From contig JBDKLO010000179.1 of NCBI GenBank assembly GCA_039795615.1, positions 1 through 21,900 of the forward strand: a stretch of DNA of 21,900 nucleotides, in the 5' to 3' direction. Shown piece by piece: positions 1 through 7,297 of this stretch (position 1 is its first letter; each line of letters begins with the position of its first letter). Both the position numbers and the translations under genes were made by a program. Source of the stretch: UBA6136 sp039795615 (GTDB taxonomy: Bacteria > Pseudomonadota > Gammaproteobacteria > Methylococcales > Methylococcaceae). The notes below the pieces were generated by a model, which searched no databases, had not been told where the DNA came from, and saw only the letters and a program-made list of their open reading frames with translations.

Positions 1-1169
1 AGTTCATCAACAAGATCAGCCCAAGCCTGCATGAGCTTGCGGCGCTCTGGAAGAAACTCTGTGTGAAGATATGCGGCTCTTATCTTGTTTCTTTCTGCAT
101 GTGCCAACTGCCGCTCAATTGCATCAGTGGAGAACTTGAGTTTCTCGTTCGCTAGCGAGCAGAACGATCCACGAAATCCATGGGCGCACATTTGCGTGTT
201 GTCATAGCCCAGAGCCCGCAGCGCCACGTTAATTGTGTTTTCGCTCATTGGACGGTCGCCTCTAGGGTGCCTTATCGATGGGAAAACGTATTGGCCGTCG
301 CCGGTTGCGGGGATAAGCGCTGCAAAAATCTCGGCTGCTTGTCGGGAAAGTGGAACGATATGGTCGGTACGCATTTTCATTTTTTTCCCAGGAATTCTAA
401 TTTCCTTGGCATCCAGATTGATTTCAGACCATTCGAGGTGTCTTAGTTCGCCTGGCCTTAGCGCAAGTAGTGGGGATAATCTGAGCCCACAATGAACCAC
501 AAATGATCCTTTGTAGCTTTCTAGATCTCTGAGGAGTTGTCCAAACTTTGAGGGGTCAGCGATTGCAGCCCTATGTTTAACGAGAGTGGTGTTAAGGGCA
601 CCTCTAAGATCACCAGAGATATCTCGCTCACAGTAACCACAAGCTATCCCGTAGCGGAATACCGACCCAGCTAACTCTCTGGCGCGTCCAACAGATTCTG
701 AGAGTCCTCTCGCCTCCATTCTTCGGAGGACGGTAAGCAGTTCAGGAGCCGTAATCTTGTCGATGGCCTTTTCTCCAATAAATGGAAAGAGGTCTCGCTC
801 GAAAAGGGAGGTAAGCCGGAAGGCGTAACGCTTGCTCCAGCGTTTAACCTGTTTTCCATGCCATTCGCGAGCGACCATCTTGAATGTGATGACATCCGGC
901 GCGAGAGGGGCCTTTTTTTGAACGGAGGGGTCAATGCCTGATGCCAAAAGGTCTTTGACGCGATCCCTTTCTTGTCTCGCTTGCTTGAGAGAGAGATCGG
1001 GGTAAACGCCCAGGGATGCAGTTCTTCTTTTTCCGTCGAAGCGATAATCGAATCGGAAATATTTAGAACCGTTTGGATGGATTAGGACGTACATGCCGCC
1101 GGCATCGGAGAGCTTGAACGCCTTGGATTCAGGTTTTGCGATCCTGAGAGCAGTCTCGGTAAGGGCCAT
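1..1169 (-). CDS. P4-type tyrosine recombinase integrase (C-terminus cut by window edge)
   Basis: Site-specific recombinase that inserts and excises a genomic island or prophage, usually at a tRNA 3' end. The frame is open from an ATG at 1169 to the left edge, giving 389 codons. Seen: an N-terminal DUF4102-like arm-binding region (about residues 1-90), a core-binding region (about 95-180, with WSKRYAF and RDLFPFIG), and a catalytic domain. The catalytic residues are in place: Arg238 in LRPGELR, His330 and Arg333 in HGFR, His357 in LAHAE, and Tyr367 in RAAYLH. The family is about 400 residues, so only the last few are missing. Codon use (AGA, TTA, ATA, CTA) is more AT-rich than in neighbouring genes, consistent with transfer. 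It starts 171 bp from a tRNA-Leu and reads away from it, the usual island layout. The family call is firm; the element's cargo is outside the window. Confidence 0.93.
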   Translation of the reverse strand, partial: MALTETALRIAKPESKAFKLSDAGGMYVLIHPNGSKYFRFDYRFDGKRRTASLGVYPDLSLKQARQERDRVKDLLASGIDPSVQKKAPLAPDVITFKMVAREWHGKQVKRWSKRYAFRLTSLFERDLFPFIGEKAIDKITAPELLTVLRRMEARGLSESVGRARELAGSVFRYGIACGYCERDISGDLRGALNTTLVKHRAAIADPSKFGQLLRDLESYKGSFVVHCGLRLSPLLALRPGELRHLEWSEINLDAKEIRIPGKKMKMRTDHIVPLSRQAAEIFAALIPATGDGQYVFPSIRHPRGDRPMSENTINVALRALGYDNTQMCAHGFRGSFCSLANEKLKFSTDAIERQLAHAERNKIRAAYLHTEFLPERRKLMQAWADLVDE

Positions 1170-1178
1170 GGCTTTGGG

Positions 1179-1230
1179 TGACGGTATAAGATTTTAGATG
1201 ACAGTTTATACCGTCAAATATACCGTCAAA
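1179..1230 (-). promoter_or_regulatory. Integrase upstream repeats: tandem 12-bp direct repeats plus an inverted copy
   Basis: On the plus strand, TATACCGTCAAA occurs twice back to back (1207-1218 and 1219-1230). An inverted 10-base copy, TGACGGTATA, lies at 1179-1188, just before the integrase ATG. On the integrase strand each tandem copy contains TTGACG, which resembles a -35 box, and TAAAAT follows the second at a short spacing. This could be an operator for autoregulation, an arm-type integrase or excisionase binding site, or both. The repeats are seen directly; the role is inferred. Confidence 0.6.
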
Positions 1231-1340
1231 AAGTGCAGGCTGCAGTCGGATCCGAGTGGACTTCGGTGGACTGTGAATCGGCTCTAGGCCTTGTAGGGTA
1301 AGGGTTTCAGGACTTTATGGGATCTCTTGAAAATCACCCA

Positions 1341-1372
1341 TGGTGCCGGAGGTCGGAATCGAACCGACACTT
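1341..1372. other. Putative element attachment site (attL/attR) at the tRNA-Leu 3' end
   Basis: P4-type integrases usually recombine within the T arm and acceptor 3' end of a tRNA and regenerate an intact tRNA. Here the tRNA is intact and the integrase begins 171 bp beyond it, so the crossover should lie within these bases. The matching repeat at the other end of the element would be left of the window and cannot be seen. Exact boundaries are inferred. Confidence 0.4.
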
Positions 1373-1427
1373 GGTTTCCCAAACCAGATTTTGAGTCTGG
1401 CGCGTCTACCAGTTTCGCCACTCCGGC
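1341..1427 (-). tRNA. tRNA-Leu (anticodon CAA)
   Basis: The reverse complement folds as an 87-nt class II tRNA. The acceptor stem GCCGGAG pairs with CTCCGGC, and the 3' CCA is encoded (1341-1343). The anticodon stem is CCAGA/TCTGG with loop CTCAAAA, so the anticodon is CAA, reading UUG. The long variable arm typical of Leu is present, and the T arm carries GGTTCGATTCC. The integrase lies just downstream of the 3' end, so this tRNA is the probable integration target. Confidence 0.96.
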
Positions 1428-1437
1428 TGAACCTTCA

Positions 1438-1466
1438 ATCATATCGCAAACAAGGCTCAGTCTCCA
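1438..1466 (-). promoter_or_regulatory. Predicted promoter of tRNA-Leu
   Basis: On the minus strand, TGGAGA (1461-1466) is followed after 17 bases by TATGAT (1438-1443), a near-consensus -10 box. The mature tRNA begins 11 bases after the -10 box, leaving a short leader. This is a sequence-pattern prediction only. Confidence 0.5.
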
Positions 1467-1531
1467 GTGCCTCGGGTGAACGTTGACTTGTTTTTCCGTG
1501 TTCGAAGTGTCCTGTGGCATCATGCTCGGCT

Positions 1532-2566
1532 ATGCTGAAAAGTGATTTTAATTTCGAACTTCCCCCCGAACTGATCGCACAGGCCCCTTTAGAAAGCCGC
1601 ACGGATTCAAGACTTTTGGTGCTTGAATCGGGCAAGACTCCCAAGGATCGGAGGTTTAGGGATCTGCCGGGCCTTCTCCGTGGAGGGGACCTCTTGGTCC
1701 TTAATGACACTCGGGTTATTCCTGCACGGCTTTATGGGGCAAAGGCCACGGGAGGGCGCATCGAGCTCCTCCTCGAGCGAGTTCTCGATGCTCACACGGC
1801 TCTGGTTCACCTAAGGGCCAGTAAGTCCCCCAAGCCTGGGGCAAGACTCCATCTGGATGGCGGATATGGCTGCGAAGTGATTGAACGCCGCGATGCCCTG
1901 TTCGTTCTTCGATTCGATGAGGCTTCTCCCGTCATGTCGGTTTTGGAGGCCGTTGGCCATATTCCTTTACCTCCCTATATCGGAAGAGCGGATACCGCCT
2001 CTGATCGTGAGCGTTACCAAACCGTTTTCTCGACCAATCCAGGGGCGGTTGCCGCCCCAACGGCAGGGCTTCACTTTGATCAGGCGATGCTGGATCGGCT
2101 TGAAGAGGAAGGGATTGATCGCGTAACTGTGACCCTTCATGTGGGAAGCGGAACCTTTCTGCCGGTTCGTGCCGCAAATCTGGATGACCATCAGATGCAT
2201 TCCGAGCGTTGTCAGGTGAGTTCAGCGGCGGTCGCGAGGATTCATGAGACCAAGGCTCGAGGTGGAAGGGTCATCGCTGTTGGGACTACCGCCGTCAGGG
2301 CACTAGAATCTGCGGCCCTTTCAGGGCAACTCGAAACCTATGAAGGAGAGACGGACATCTTCATCCAGCCCGGGTTTTCATTCCGGGTGGTGGATGCCTT
2401 GCTGACGAATTTTCATTTGCCGGAATCCACGCTATTGGCTCTTGTGTCCGCATTCGGTGGCTATCCTGAAGTCATGGCGGCCTATCAGCATGCGATCAGG
2501 GAAAAATACCGATTCTTCAGCTATGGTGATGCGATGTTTTTGGCCCGTAAAGAGAGCCCCGAATGA
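1532..2566 (+). CDS. queA: S-adenosylmethionine:tRNA ribosyltransferase-isomerase
   Basis: QueA transfers and isomerises the ribosyl group of SAM onto the 7-aminomethyl-7-deazaguanine in tRNA, giving epoxyqueuosine at wobble position 34 of GUN-anticodon tRNAs; it acts in the cytoplasm. The protein is 344 residues, normal for the family. It begins MLKSDFNFELPPELIAQ, matching the usual DFxFELPxxLIA start, so this ATG is preferred over an in-frame ATG 18 bases upstream. Family segments seen include LLVLNDTRVIPARL, VAAPTAGLHF, TLHVGSGTFLPV and TDIFIQPG near the C-terminus. The tgt gene that often follows queA is absent; a HIT-family gene overlaps by ATGA instead. It is read away from the island-side tRNA. 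No strong Shine-Dalgarno sequence is visible. Confidence 0.96.
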   Translation: MLKSDFNFELPPELIAQAPLESRTDSRLLVLESGKTPKDRRFRDLPGLLRGGDLLVLNDTRVIPARLYGAKATGGRIELLLERVLDAHTALVHLRASKSPKPGARLHLDGGYGCEVIERRDALFVLRFDEASPVMSVLEAVGHIPLPPYIGRADTASDRERYQTVFSTNPGAVAAPTAGLHFDQAMLDRLEEEGIDRVTVTLHVGSGTFLPVRAANLDDHQMHSERCQVSSAAVARIHETKARGGRVIAVGTTAVRALESAALSGQLETYEGETDIFIQPGFSFRVVDALLTNFHLPESTLLALVSAFGGYPEVMAAYQHAIREKYRFFSYGDAMFLARKESPE

Positions 2567-3000
2567 AGTCAGGTTTTACACTTCATCCCCGATTATTGGC
2601 CGATACGATCTGTCTGGGACACCTCCCATTGTCGCGCGTACTTCTCATGCAGGAGCGCCGTTATCCCTGGATCGTCCTGGTTCCGACCCTTTCGGATCTC
2701 ACAGAGATCAATGACCTTTCCGAGACGGACCAGCATCGTTTGATACTGGAATCCTCTGCGGTTGCGAGGCAAATGCAACGGTACCTCATGGCCGACAAGA
2801 TCAATGTCGCAGCCATCGGTAATCTGGTTCCCCAGCTCCATTGGCATGTGATTGCACGATACCGGGATGATGCGGCCTGGCCGGCCCCGGTTTGGGGGCG
2901 TTTTACGCCAGAAGCGTATACGCCGGACGAGTTGATGTCACTGGTGGAGCGGCTTCAGTTGCCGCAGATCCCAGGCTTTCAACCCGAGGAGATCCAGTAG
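2563..3000 (+). CDS. HIT-family protein (putative nucleotide hydrolase)
   Basis: A 145-residue member of the histidine triad superfamily, whose members hydrolyse or transfer nucleotides from substrates such as diadenosine polyphosphates. The signature is QLHWHVIAR at residues 91-99: His93 and His95 are present, and the third triad position is Ile. The middle His of the triad (the nucleophile in Fhit-type enzymes) is retained. An RDDAAWPAPVWG segment after the motif matches a small proteobacterial HIT subgroup. The start overlaps the queA stop by ATGA, suggesting translational coupling. The next gene starts with GTG overlapping this stop. The substrate cannot be told from sequence. Confidence 0.9.
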   Translation: MKSGFTLHPRLLADTICLGHLPLSRVLLMQERRYPWIVLVPTLSDLTEINDLSETDQHRLILESSAVARQMQRYLMADKINVAAIGNLVPQLHWHVIARYRDDAAWPAPVWGRFTPEAYTPDELMSLVERLQLPQIPGFQPEEIQ

Positions 3001-3254
3001 TGGAGTGTCGCCCTCACTGTGGGGCCTGCTGTATTGCGCTTTCGATCTCCACACCGATTCCGGGAATGCCTCAAGGCAAGCCTGCAGGTGTTCGCTGCGT
3101 TCAGTTATCCGAGGATGATCGCTGCCTGATCTTTGGCCAACCGGAACGACCGGCCTGCTGCGCCGGACTGAAGCCCAATCTTGAAATGTGCGGTGAGAGC
3201 CAAGAGCATGCCTTGCGCTGGATGGCCTGGCTCGAAGAGGCCACAAAGCCCTGA
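3000..3254 (+). CDS. YkgJ/UPF0153-type cysteine cluster protein
   Basis: A small protein of 84 residues with nine cysteines: Cys3, 7, 10, 11, 33, 42, 53, 54 and 64. The pattern CxxxCxxCC followed by a GMPxGKPAGVxC segment is typical of the YkgJ family, thought to bind a zinc or iron-sulfur centre; its function is unknown. I chose the GTG at 3000, which shares its first base with the stop of the HIT gene (TAGTG), because homologues begin directly before the first cysteines. A longer frame with an ATG at 2892 exists but would overlap the HIT gene by over 100 bases. It ends five bases before the stop of the convergent alr gene. Confidence 0.85.
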   Translation: MECRPHCGACCIALSISTPIPGMPQGKPAGVRCVQLSEDDRCLIFGQPERPACCAGLKPNLEMCGESQEHALRWMAWLEEATKP

Positions 3255-3259
3255 CCGAC

Positions 3260-4357
3260 TCAGGTTTCGATGACCTGAACCCGACGGGTGATGCCGCAGA
3301 CGAGATCGTAGGGAATGGTGTTGGCGTATTCCGCGATCAACTCGACAGGGAGTCCCTCGCCCCAGAGGGTGACGAGATCACCGATCTCAGCCTCCGGGCA
3401 ATCGGTCAAATCAATCGTGACCATATCCATGGAAACTCGCCCGGCCAGAGGCGCTCTTTGGCCCCGAACAAGAACCGGAGTTCCTGAGCGTGCCTGACGA
3501 GGGTAACCATCCCCATAGCCGATCGCAGCCACACCGAGGCGCGTTTTCCTGCCCGCGACCCAATCGCCGCCGTACCCCACCCGGGTTCCAGGTTCAACGT
3601 CCTTGATGCTGATAATGCGTGATCGGAGGGTCATGACCGGCTGCAACCCCTCTTGTTGTCCCGTTTTGCCGGCAAAAGGAGAAATGCCGTAGAGAATGAT
3701 TCCGGGGCGGACCCATTCGGCATGCGCCTCTTTCCATCCGAGGACCCCTGCAGAATTCGCAATTCCGGTTTCGCCATCGAGGCTCTCGCCCAACTCCCGG
3801 AAAAGACCGATCTGACGAGGGGTAAAAGGATCATCCAGTGCGTCCGCATTCGCGAGATGGGACATCATGGAGATTGGGCCTTTGACGGTCTTGCAGTTGC
3901 GAAGCCGTTTGACGAGCGGTTCCACCTCATCGGGATGGACGCCAAGACGGCTCATGCCCGTGTCGACTTTGAGCCATACTCTAAGGGGGTAGCCACGGGT
4001 GCGCCGTTCCAGAAGATCGACCTGCCAGGCGGAGTGAACTACAGGCTCCAGAGAAAGCTTGCCGTAAATGGATAATTCGTCTTGATCGAAAAAACCCTGC
4101 AGCACGGCGATACTTTGAGTAAAACCGGCCTTTCGAAGTTCGATGGCCTCCTGAGTTCGGGCGACCGCAAAGGCATCGGATTCGATCAAGCCTCCCGCAG
4201 CTCGGATCAGGCCGTGGCCATAGGCATTGGCCTTGATGACCGACATGACCTTTGCCTTTGGCGCGATGGCTTTGACCTTGCGGAGATTTTCCCGCAGTGC
4301 GCCGATATTGATAATGGCGTGTGCGACCCGACTCGGGTCAGTAAGGCTCACCGGCAT
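3260..4357 (-). CDS. alr: Alanine racemase
   Basis: PLP enzyme interconverting L- and D-alanine, supplying D-Ala for peptidoglycan. The protein is 365 residues, normal length. Seen: the PLP-binding Lys42 in VIKANAYGHG, the DTGMSRLG segment (132-139), RPGIILYG (217-224), the second catalytic base Tyr262 in RVGYGGDW, and SMDMVTIDLT near 309-318. The ATG at 4357 lies inside the end of dnaB, a 20-base overlap, so it is probably translated from the dnaB mRNA. The dnaB-alr order is common in proteobacteria. The stop is five bases from the stop of the convergent cysteine-cluster gene. Confidence 0.96.
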   Translation of the reverse strand: MPVSLTDPSRVAHAIINIGALRENLRKVKAIAPKAKVMSVIKANAYGHGLIRAAGGLIESDAFAVARTQEAIELRKAGFTQSIAVLQGFFDQDELSIYGKLSLEPVVHSAWQVDLLERRTRGYPLRVWLKVDTGMSRLGVHPDEVEPLVKRLRNCKTVKGPISMMSHLANADALDDPFTPRQIGLFRELGESLDGETGIANSAGVLGWKEAHAEWVRPGIILYGISPFAGKTGQQEGLQPVMTLRSRIISIKDVEPGTRVGYGGDWVAGRKTRLGVAAIGYGDGYPRQARSGTPVLVRGQRAPLAGRVSMDMVTIDLTDCPEAEIGDLVTLWGEGLPVELIAEYANTIPYDLVCGITRRVQVIET

Positions 4358-5732
4358 AGGGATCGTGAATAAAGTTCTCGAAACGGGTGTACTGACCGAG
4401 GAAGGTCAGGCGAGCGGTGCCGATGGGGCCATTACGCTGCTTGGCGATAATGATCTCTGCGGAACCCTTGTCCGTGGTATCCTTGTTGTAAACCTCATCC
4501 CGGTAGATGAAGACAATCAAGTCTGCATCCTGCTCAATCGCACCCGATTCACGAAGATCCGACATGATCGGACGCTTGTTGGGGCGTTGCTCAAGGCTTC
4601 GATTCAGCTGTGAAAGGGCGATGACAGGAACATTGAGTTCCTTCGCAAGGCCTTTGAGTTGCCGTGAAATGTCAGAGATTTCGTTAACGCGACTTTCTGA
4701 GCCCGGCGACTGCATGAGCTGAAGATAGTCGAGGACAATCAGGCCTAACTTACCGTCATTCTCTCGGGCCAATCTTCGGCATCGAGCCCTGACTTCGGTT
4801 GGTGTCATGGCCGGAGTGTCATCGATATAGAGTTTGGTCTCCGCCAAAATGTTGATGGCCGAAGTCATTCGCGGCCATTCATCGTCTTCCAGTTTTCCGG
4901 TGCGGACCCGGTGCTGATCGATTCGTCCTAGCGAAGAAATCATGCGCATCGCGAGCTGTTCGCCGGGCATTTCCATACTGAATACGGCAACCGGGACCTG
5001 CTCTTTGATCGCCACGTGCTCTGCGATATTCATCGCGAAGGTGGTCTTTCCCATGGAGGGGCGGCCCGCCACGATGATCAGATCTGAATTCTGAAGGCCC
5101 GAGGTCATTTCATCGAAATCAGTGAATCCCGTACTCGCGCCGGTCAGGTGCCCATCCTGCTGGAACAGGGTCTCGATTCGGTCAATGGCTTTGGCCAGGA
5201 GCGGCTTGATGGGGCTGAAGCCAGTCCCTTTTCGGCGGTACTGATCGGCAATGCGAAAAACGGTCTGTTCGGCCGACTCGATCAGCTGGATGGTTTCTCG
5301 TCCTTGGGGGCTGTAAGCAAGGTCCGCAATTTCCGAGCCTGAGTGAATCAGCTGCCGGAGAATCGATTTTTCCCGGACGATGTTGGCATAGGCCTCAATA
5401 TTCGCTGCGCTGGGGGTTTCCTTGGCGAGCGTCGCAAGATAGGCCAGCCCCCCGCATTCCTCGATCCAGCCGAGTTGCTCTAGGGACTCAGACAGGGTAA
5501 TGACGTCGAGGGGCGACTGCTTTTCCGCCAGAATCCGGATGGCCCGATAGATCAGTTGATGGTCGCGTCGATAGAAATCATCCTCGATCAGGATTTCGGC
5601 AACCTTGTCCCAGGCGAGCTTGTCGAGCATCAGTGCCCCGATCACCGATTGTTCGGCATTGATCGAGTAGGGGGGGATCTTCAGATTCTCAATGTTCTCC
5701 GATCCTTTCCTGGACCTCTCGCGTTCAGCCAT
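4338..5732 (-). CDS. dnaB: Replicative DNA helicase DnaB
   Basis: Hexameric ATPase that unwinds DNA at the replication fork. The protein is 464 residues, the usual length. The N-terminal DnaB domain (about 20-125) begins PPYSINAEQSVIGALM. The RecA-like domain has Walker A GRPSMGKT (223-230), FSMEM (251-255), Walker B LIVLDYLQL (331-339) and SDLRESGAIEQDAD (391-404). There is no intein at these common insertion sites. It starts two bases after the hldE stop and overlaps alr, so hldE-dnaB-alr is one transcription unit. The ribosomal genes rpsF, rpsR and rplI that often precede dnaB are not here. Confidence 0.97.
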   Translation of the reverse strand: MAERERSRKGSENIENLKIPPYSINAEQSVIGALMLDKLAWDKVAEILIEDDFYRRDHQLIYRAIRILAEKQSPLDVITLSESLEQLGWIEECGGLAYLATLAKETPSAANIEAYANIVREKSILRQLIHSGSEIADLAYSPQGRETIQLIESAEQTVFRIADQYRRKGTGFSPIKPLLAKAIDRIETLFQQDGHLTGASTGFTDFDEMTSGLQNSDLIIVAGRPSMGKTTFAMNIAEHVAIKEQVPVAVFSMEMPGEQLAMRMISSLGRIDQHRVRTGKLEDDEWPRMTSAINILAETKLYIDDTPAMTPTEVRARCRRLARENDGKLGLIVLDYLQLMQSPGSESRVNEISDISRQLKGLAKELNVPVIALSQLNRSLEQRPNKRPIMSDLRESGAIEQDADLIVFIYRDEVYNKDTTDKGSAEIIIAKQRNGPIGTARLTFLGQYTRFENFIHDPYAGEPY

Positions 5733-5734
5733 GC

Positions 5735-7168
5735 TCAGGTGCTTCCTGTCTTCTGATGGATACGTTCAATGATGGATGTGGTGGAGTGCCCCTCGACAAA
5801 GTCCAGAATCTCCACCCGGCCCCCGTTGGCAAGGACATGGTCATGGCCAGCGATCGTCGTGATGTCGGTGTAGTCGCCCCCCTTGACCAGGACGTCCGGA
5901 AGGACCCGACCAATCAGATCCCTTGGGGTATCTTCCTCGAAGGGAATGACCCAGTCCACACACTCCAAAGCCGCCAGCATGGCCATCCGATGGCCAAGGC
6001 CATTGATGGGGCGTTCGGGTCCCTTGAGGCGCTGGACTGAAGCGTCTGAATTCACCAGCACAATCAGTCGATCTCCCAGTTCCCGGGCTCTTCGGAGATA
6101 GTCCACATGACCTGGGTGCAGGATATCGAAGCAGCCGTTGGTCGCCACAATCTTTTCGCCACGAGTCCGGGCTTCATGAAGGAGCGGCTGGAGAAGATCA
6201 AGGGGGATGCTTCCCCGATGTTCAGCCTGATCGCCATGGAGAGCCAGTCGAATTTCGGCAGGACTCAGCGTCGCTGTTCCGAGCTTCCCGACCACGATGC
6301 CGGCTGCGATGTTGGCAAGATGTGTCGCTTCCGGGAGGCTGATGCCGGTCGCAAGACTGGCCGCCAAGGTCGCAATGACGGTATCGCCTGCACCGGTCAC
6401 GTCGTAAACCTCCCGGGCTCTTGCGGGGAGATGGAGCGGCGGGACGCCGCGTGCGAGCAAGGTCATGCCCTCATCGCCCCGCGTGATCAGCAGAGCTTCA
6501 AGTTCGAGTTGTTCCCGCAGGGATTCGCCCAGCCTGACCAATTCGGCTTCATCACGGGCGTGCCCTGCAACCAGCTCGAATTCATGCCGGTTCGGCGTCA
6601 GCAGGGTGGCGCCACGATATTTGGCAAAATCCGACCCCTTGGGATCGACCAGAACCGGTTTTCCGAGGGCGCGGGCCGCGTCGATGAGCGCTTCGGGCTG
6701 GGCCAGGGTTCCCTTCCCATAATCCGAAAGGATCACGACATCCGCATCCGCGAGTGCCGCTTGAAAGACCGCCTTCAAGGATTCGTTCTCTTCGCTGTGG
6801 AAGGCATCCTCGAAGTCGAGTCGGATGAGCTGCTGATGACGGCTCAGGACCCGAAGCTTGGTGATGGTTGGCGCATGGCGTGAACGTTCGATTCGGCATT
6901 GGACGCCCTGAGACTCGAGGAGCGAGATGAGGGCGGAACCCGCTTCGTCCTGGCCACAGTGGCCGAGCAGTTCCACGTCGCCTCCCAGAGAGGCAATGTT
7001 CAGCGCAACGTTTCCAGCGCCGCCGGCCCGCTCTTCAATGTCGTTGACTCGCACGACCGGAACGGGGGCTTCGGGTGAGATTCTCGAGGTACCGCCATGC
7101 CAGTAGCGGTCGAGCATCAGATCGCCGGCAACGAGTACCCGGCCTCTTTTAAAATCAGGGAGTTGCAT
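5735..7168 (-). CDS. hldE: Bifunctional D-beta-D-heptose 7-phosphate kinase / heptose 1-phosphate adenylyltransferase
   Basis: Two steps of ADP-heptose synthesis for the LPS inner core. The protein is 477 residues from the ATG at 7168. Residues about 10-310 are a PfkB-type sugar kinase, with GDLMLDRYWHG, RAGGAGNVALN and the anion-hole/base motif DVTGAGD (256-262). Residues about 338-475 are a nucleotidyltransferase with TNGCFDILHPGH (HxGH at 351-354) and the LVKGGDY segment. An ATG 33 bases upstream is in frame, but homologues start close to residue 1 here and that ATG overlaps a possible -10 box (TATGCT, plus-strand 7197-7202). It leads the hldE-dnaB-alr unit. It implies a heptose-containing LPS core. 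Confidence 0.95.
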   Translation of the reverse strand: MQLPDFKRGRVLVAGDLMLDRYWHGGTSRISPEAPVPVVRVNDIEERAGGAGNVALNIASLGGDVELLGHCGQDEAGSALISLLESQGVQCRIERSRHAPTITKLRVLSRHQQLIRLDFEDAFHSEENESLKAVFQAALADADVVILSDYGKGTLAQPEALIDAARALGKPVLVDPKGSDFAKYRGATLLTPNRHEFELVAGHARDEAELVRLGESLREQLELEALLITRGDEGMTLLARGVPPLHLPARAREVYDVTGAGDTVIATLAASLATGISLPEATHLANIAAGIVVGKLGTATLSPAEIRLALHGDQAEHRGSIPLDLLQPLLHEARTRGEKIVATNGCFDILHPGHVDYLRRARELGDRLIVLVNSDASVQRLKGPERPINGLGHRMAMLAALECVDWVIPFEEDTPRDLIGRVLPDVLVKGGDYTDITTIAGHDHVLANGGRVEILDFVEGHSTTSIIERIHQKTGST

Positions 7169-7260
7169 TATTCTTTGCGGACAAAAATGACGCTCAAGCA
7201 TAGCACAGCCATGCCGGCCAACGGGGAGTTGGCTTAGGGATTTCGATCCGGAATTCGGGG

Positions 7261-7290
7261 GCCGGGGCAGGCCGAAAGGCCTGCCCCGGC
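7261..7290 (-). terminator. Perfect GC-rich hairpin after the yccA-like gene
   Basis: A perfect 13-bp inverted repeat around a four-base loop (GAAA on the plus strand) lies seven bases past the stop of the Bax-inhibitor gene. It is probably a terminator or 3' mRNA stabiliser for that gene. No T tract follows on the minus strand, so intrinsic termination is not certain. Confidence 0.6.
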
Positions 7291-7297
7291 AGGGGGA

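Noticed and set aside
1284..1523. Minus-strand frame spanning the tRNA-Leu gene
   Set aside because: It covers an intact tRNA and its promoter; no protein family resemblance.
4338..5732. Possible intein in dnaB
   Set aside because: Walker A, Walker B and the SDLRESG region are continuous and the length is standard.
6107..6883. Plus-strand frame of 258 codons
   Set aside because: It lies wholly antisense within hldE, whose two domains are clear; it shows no family motif and no ribosome-binding site of note.
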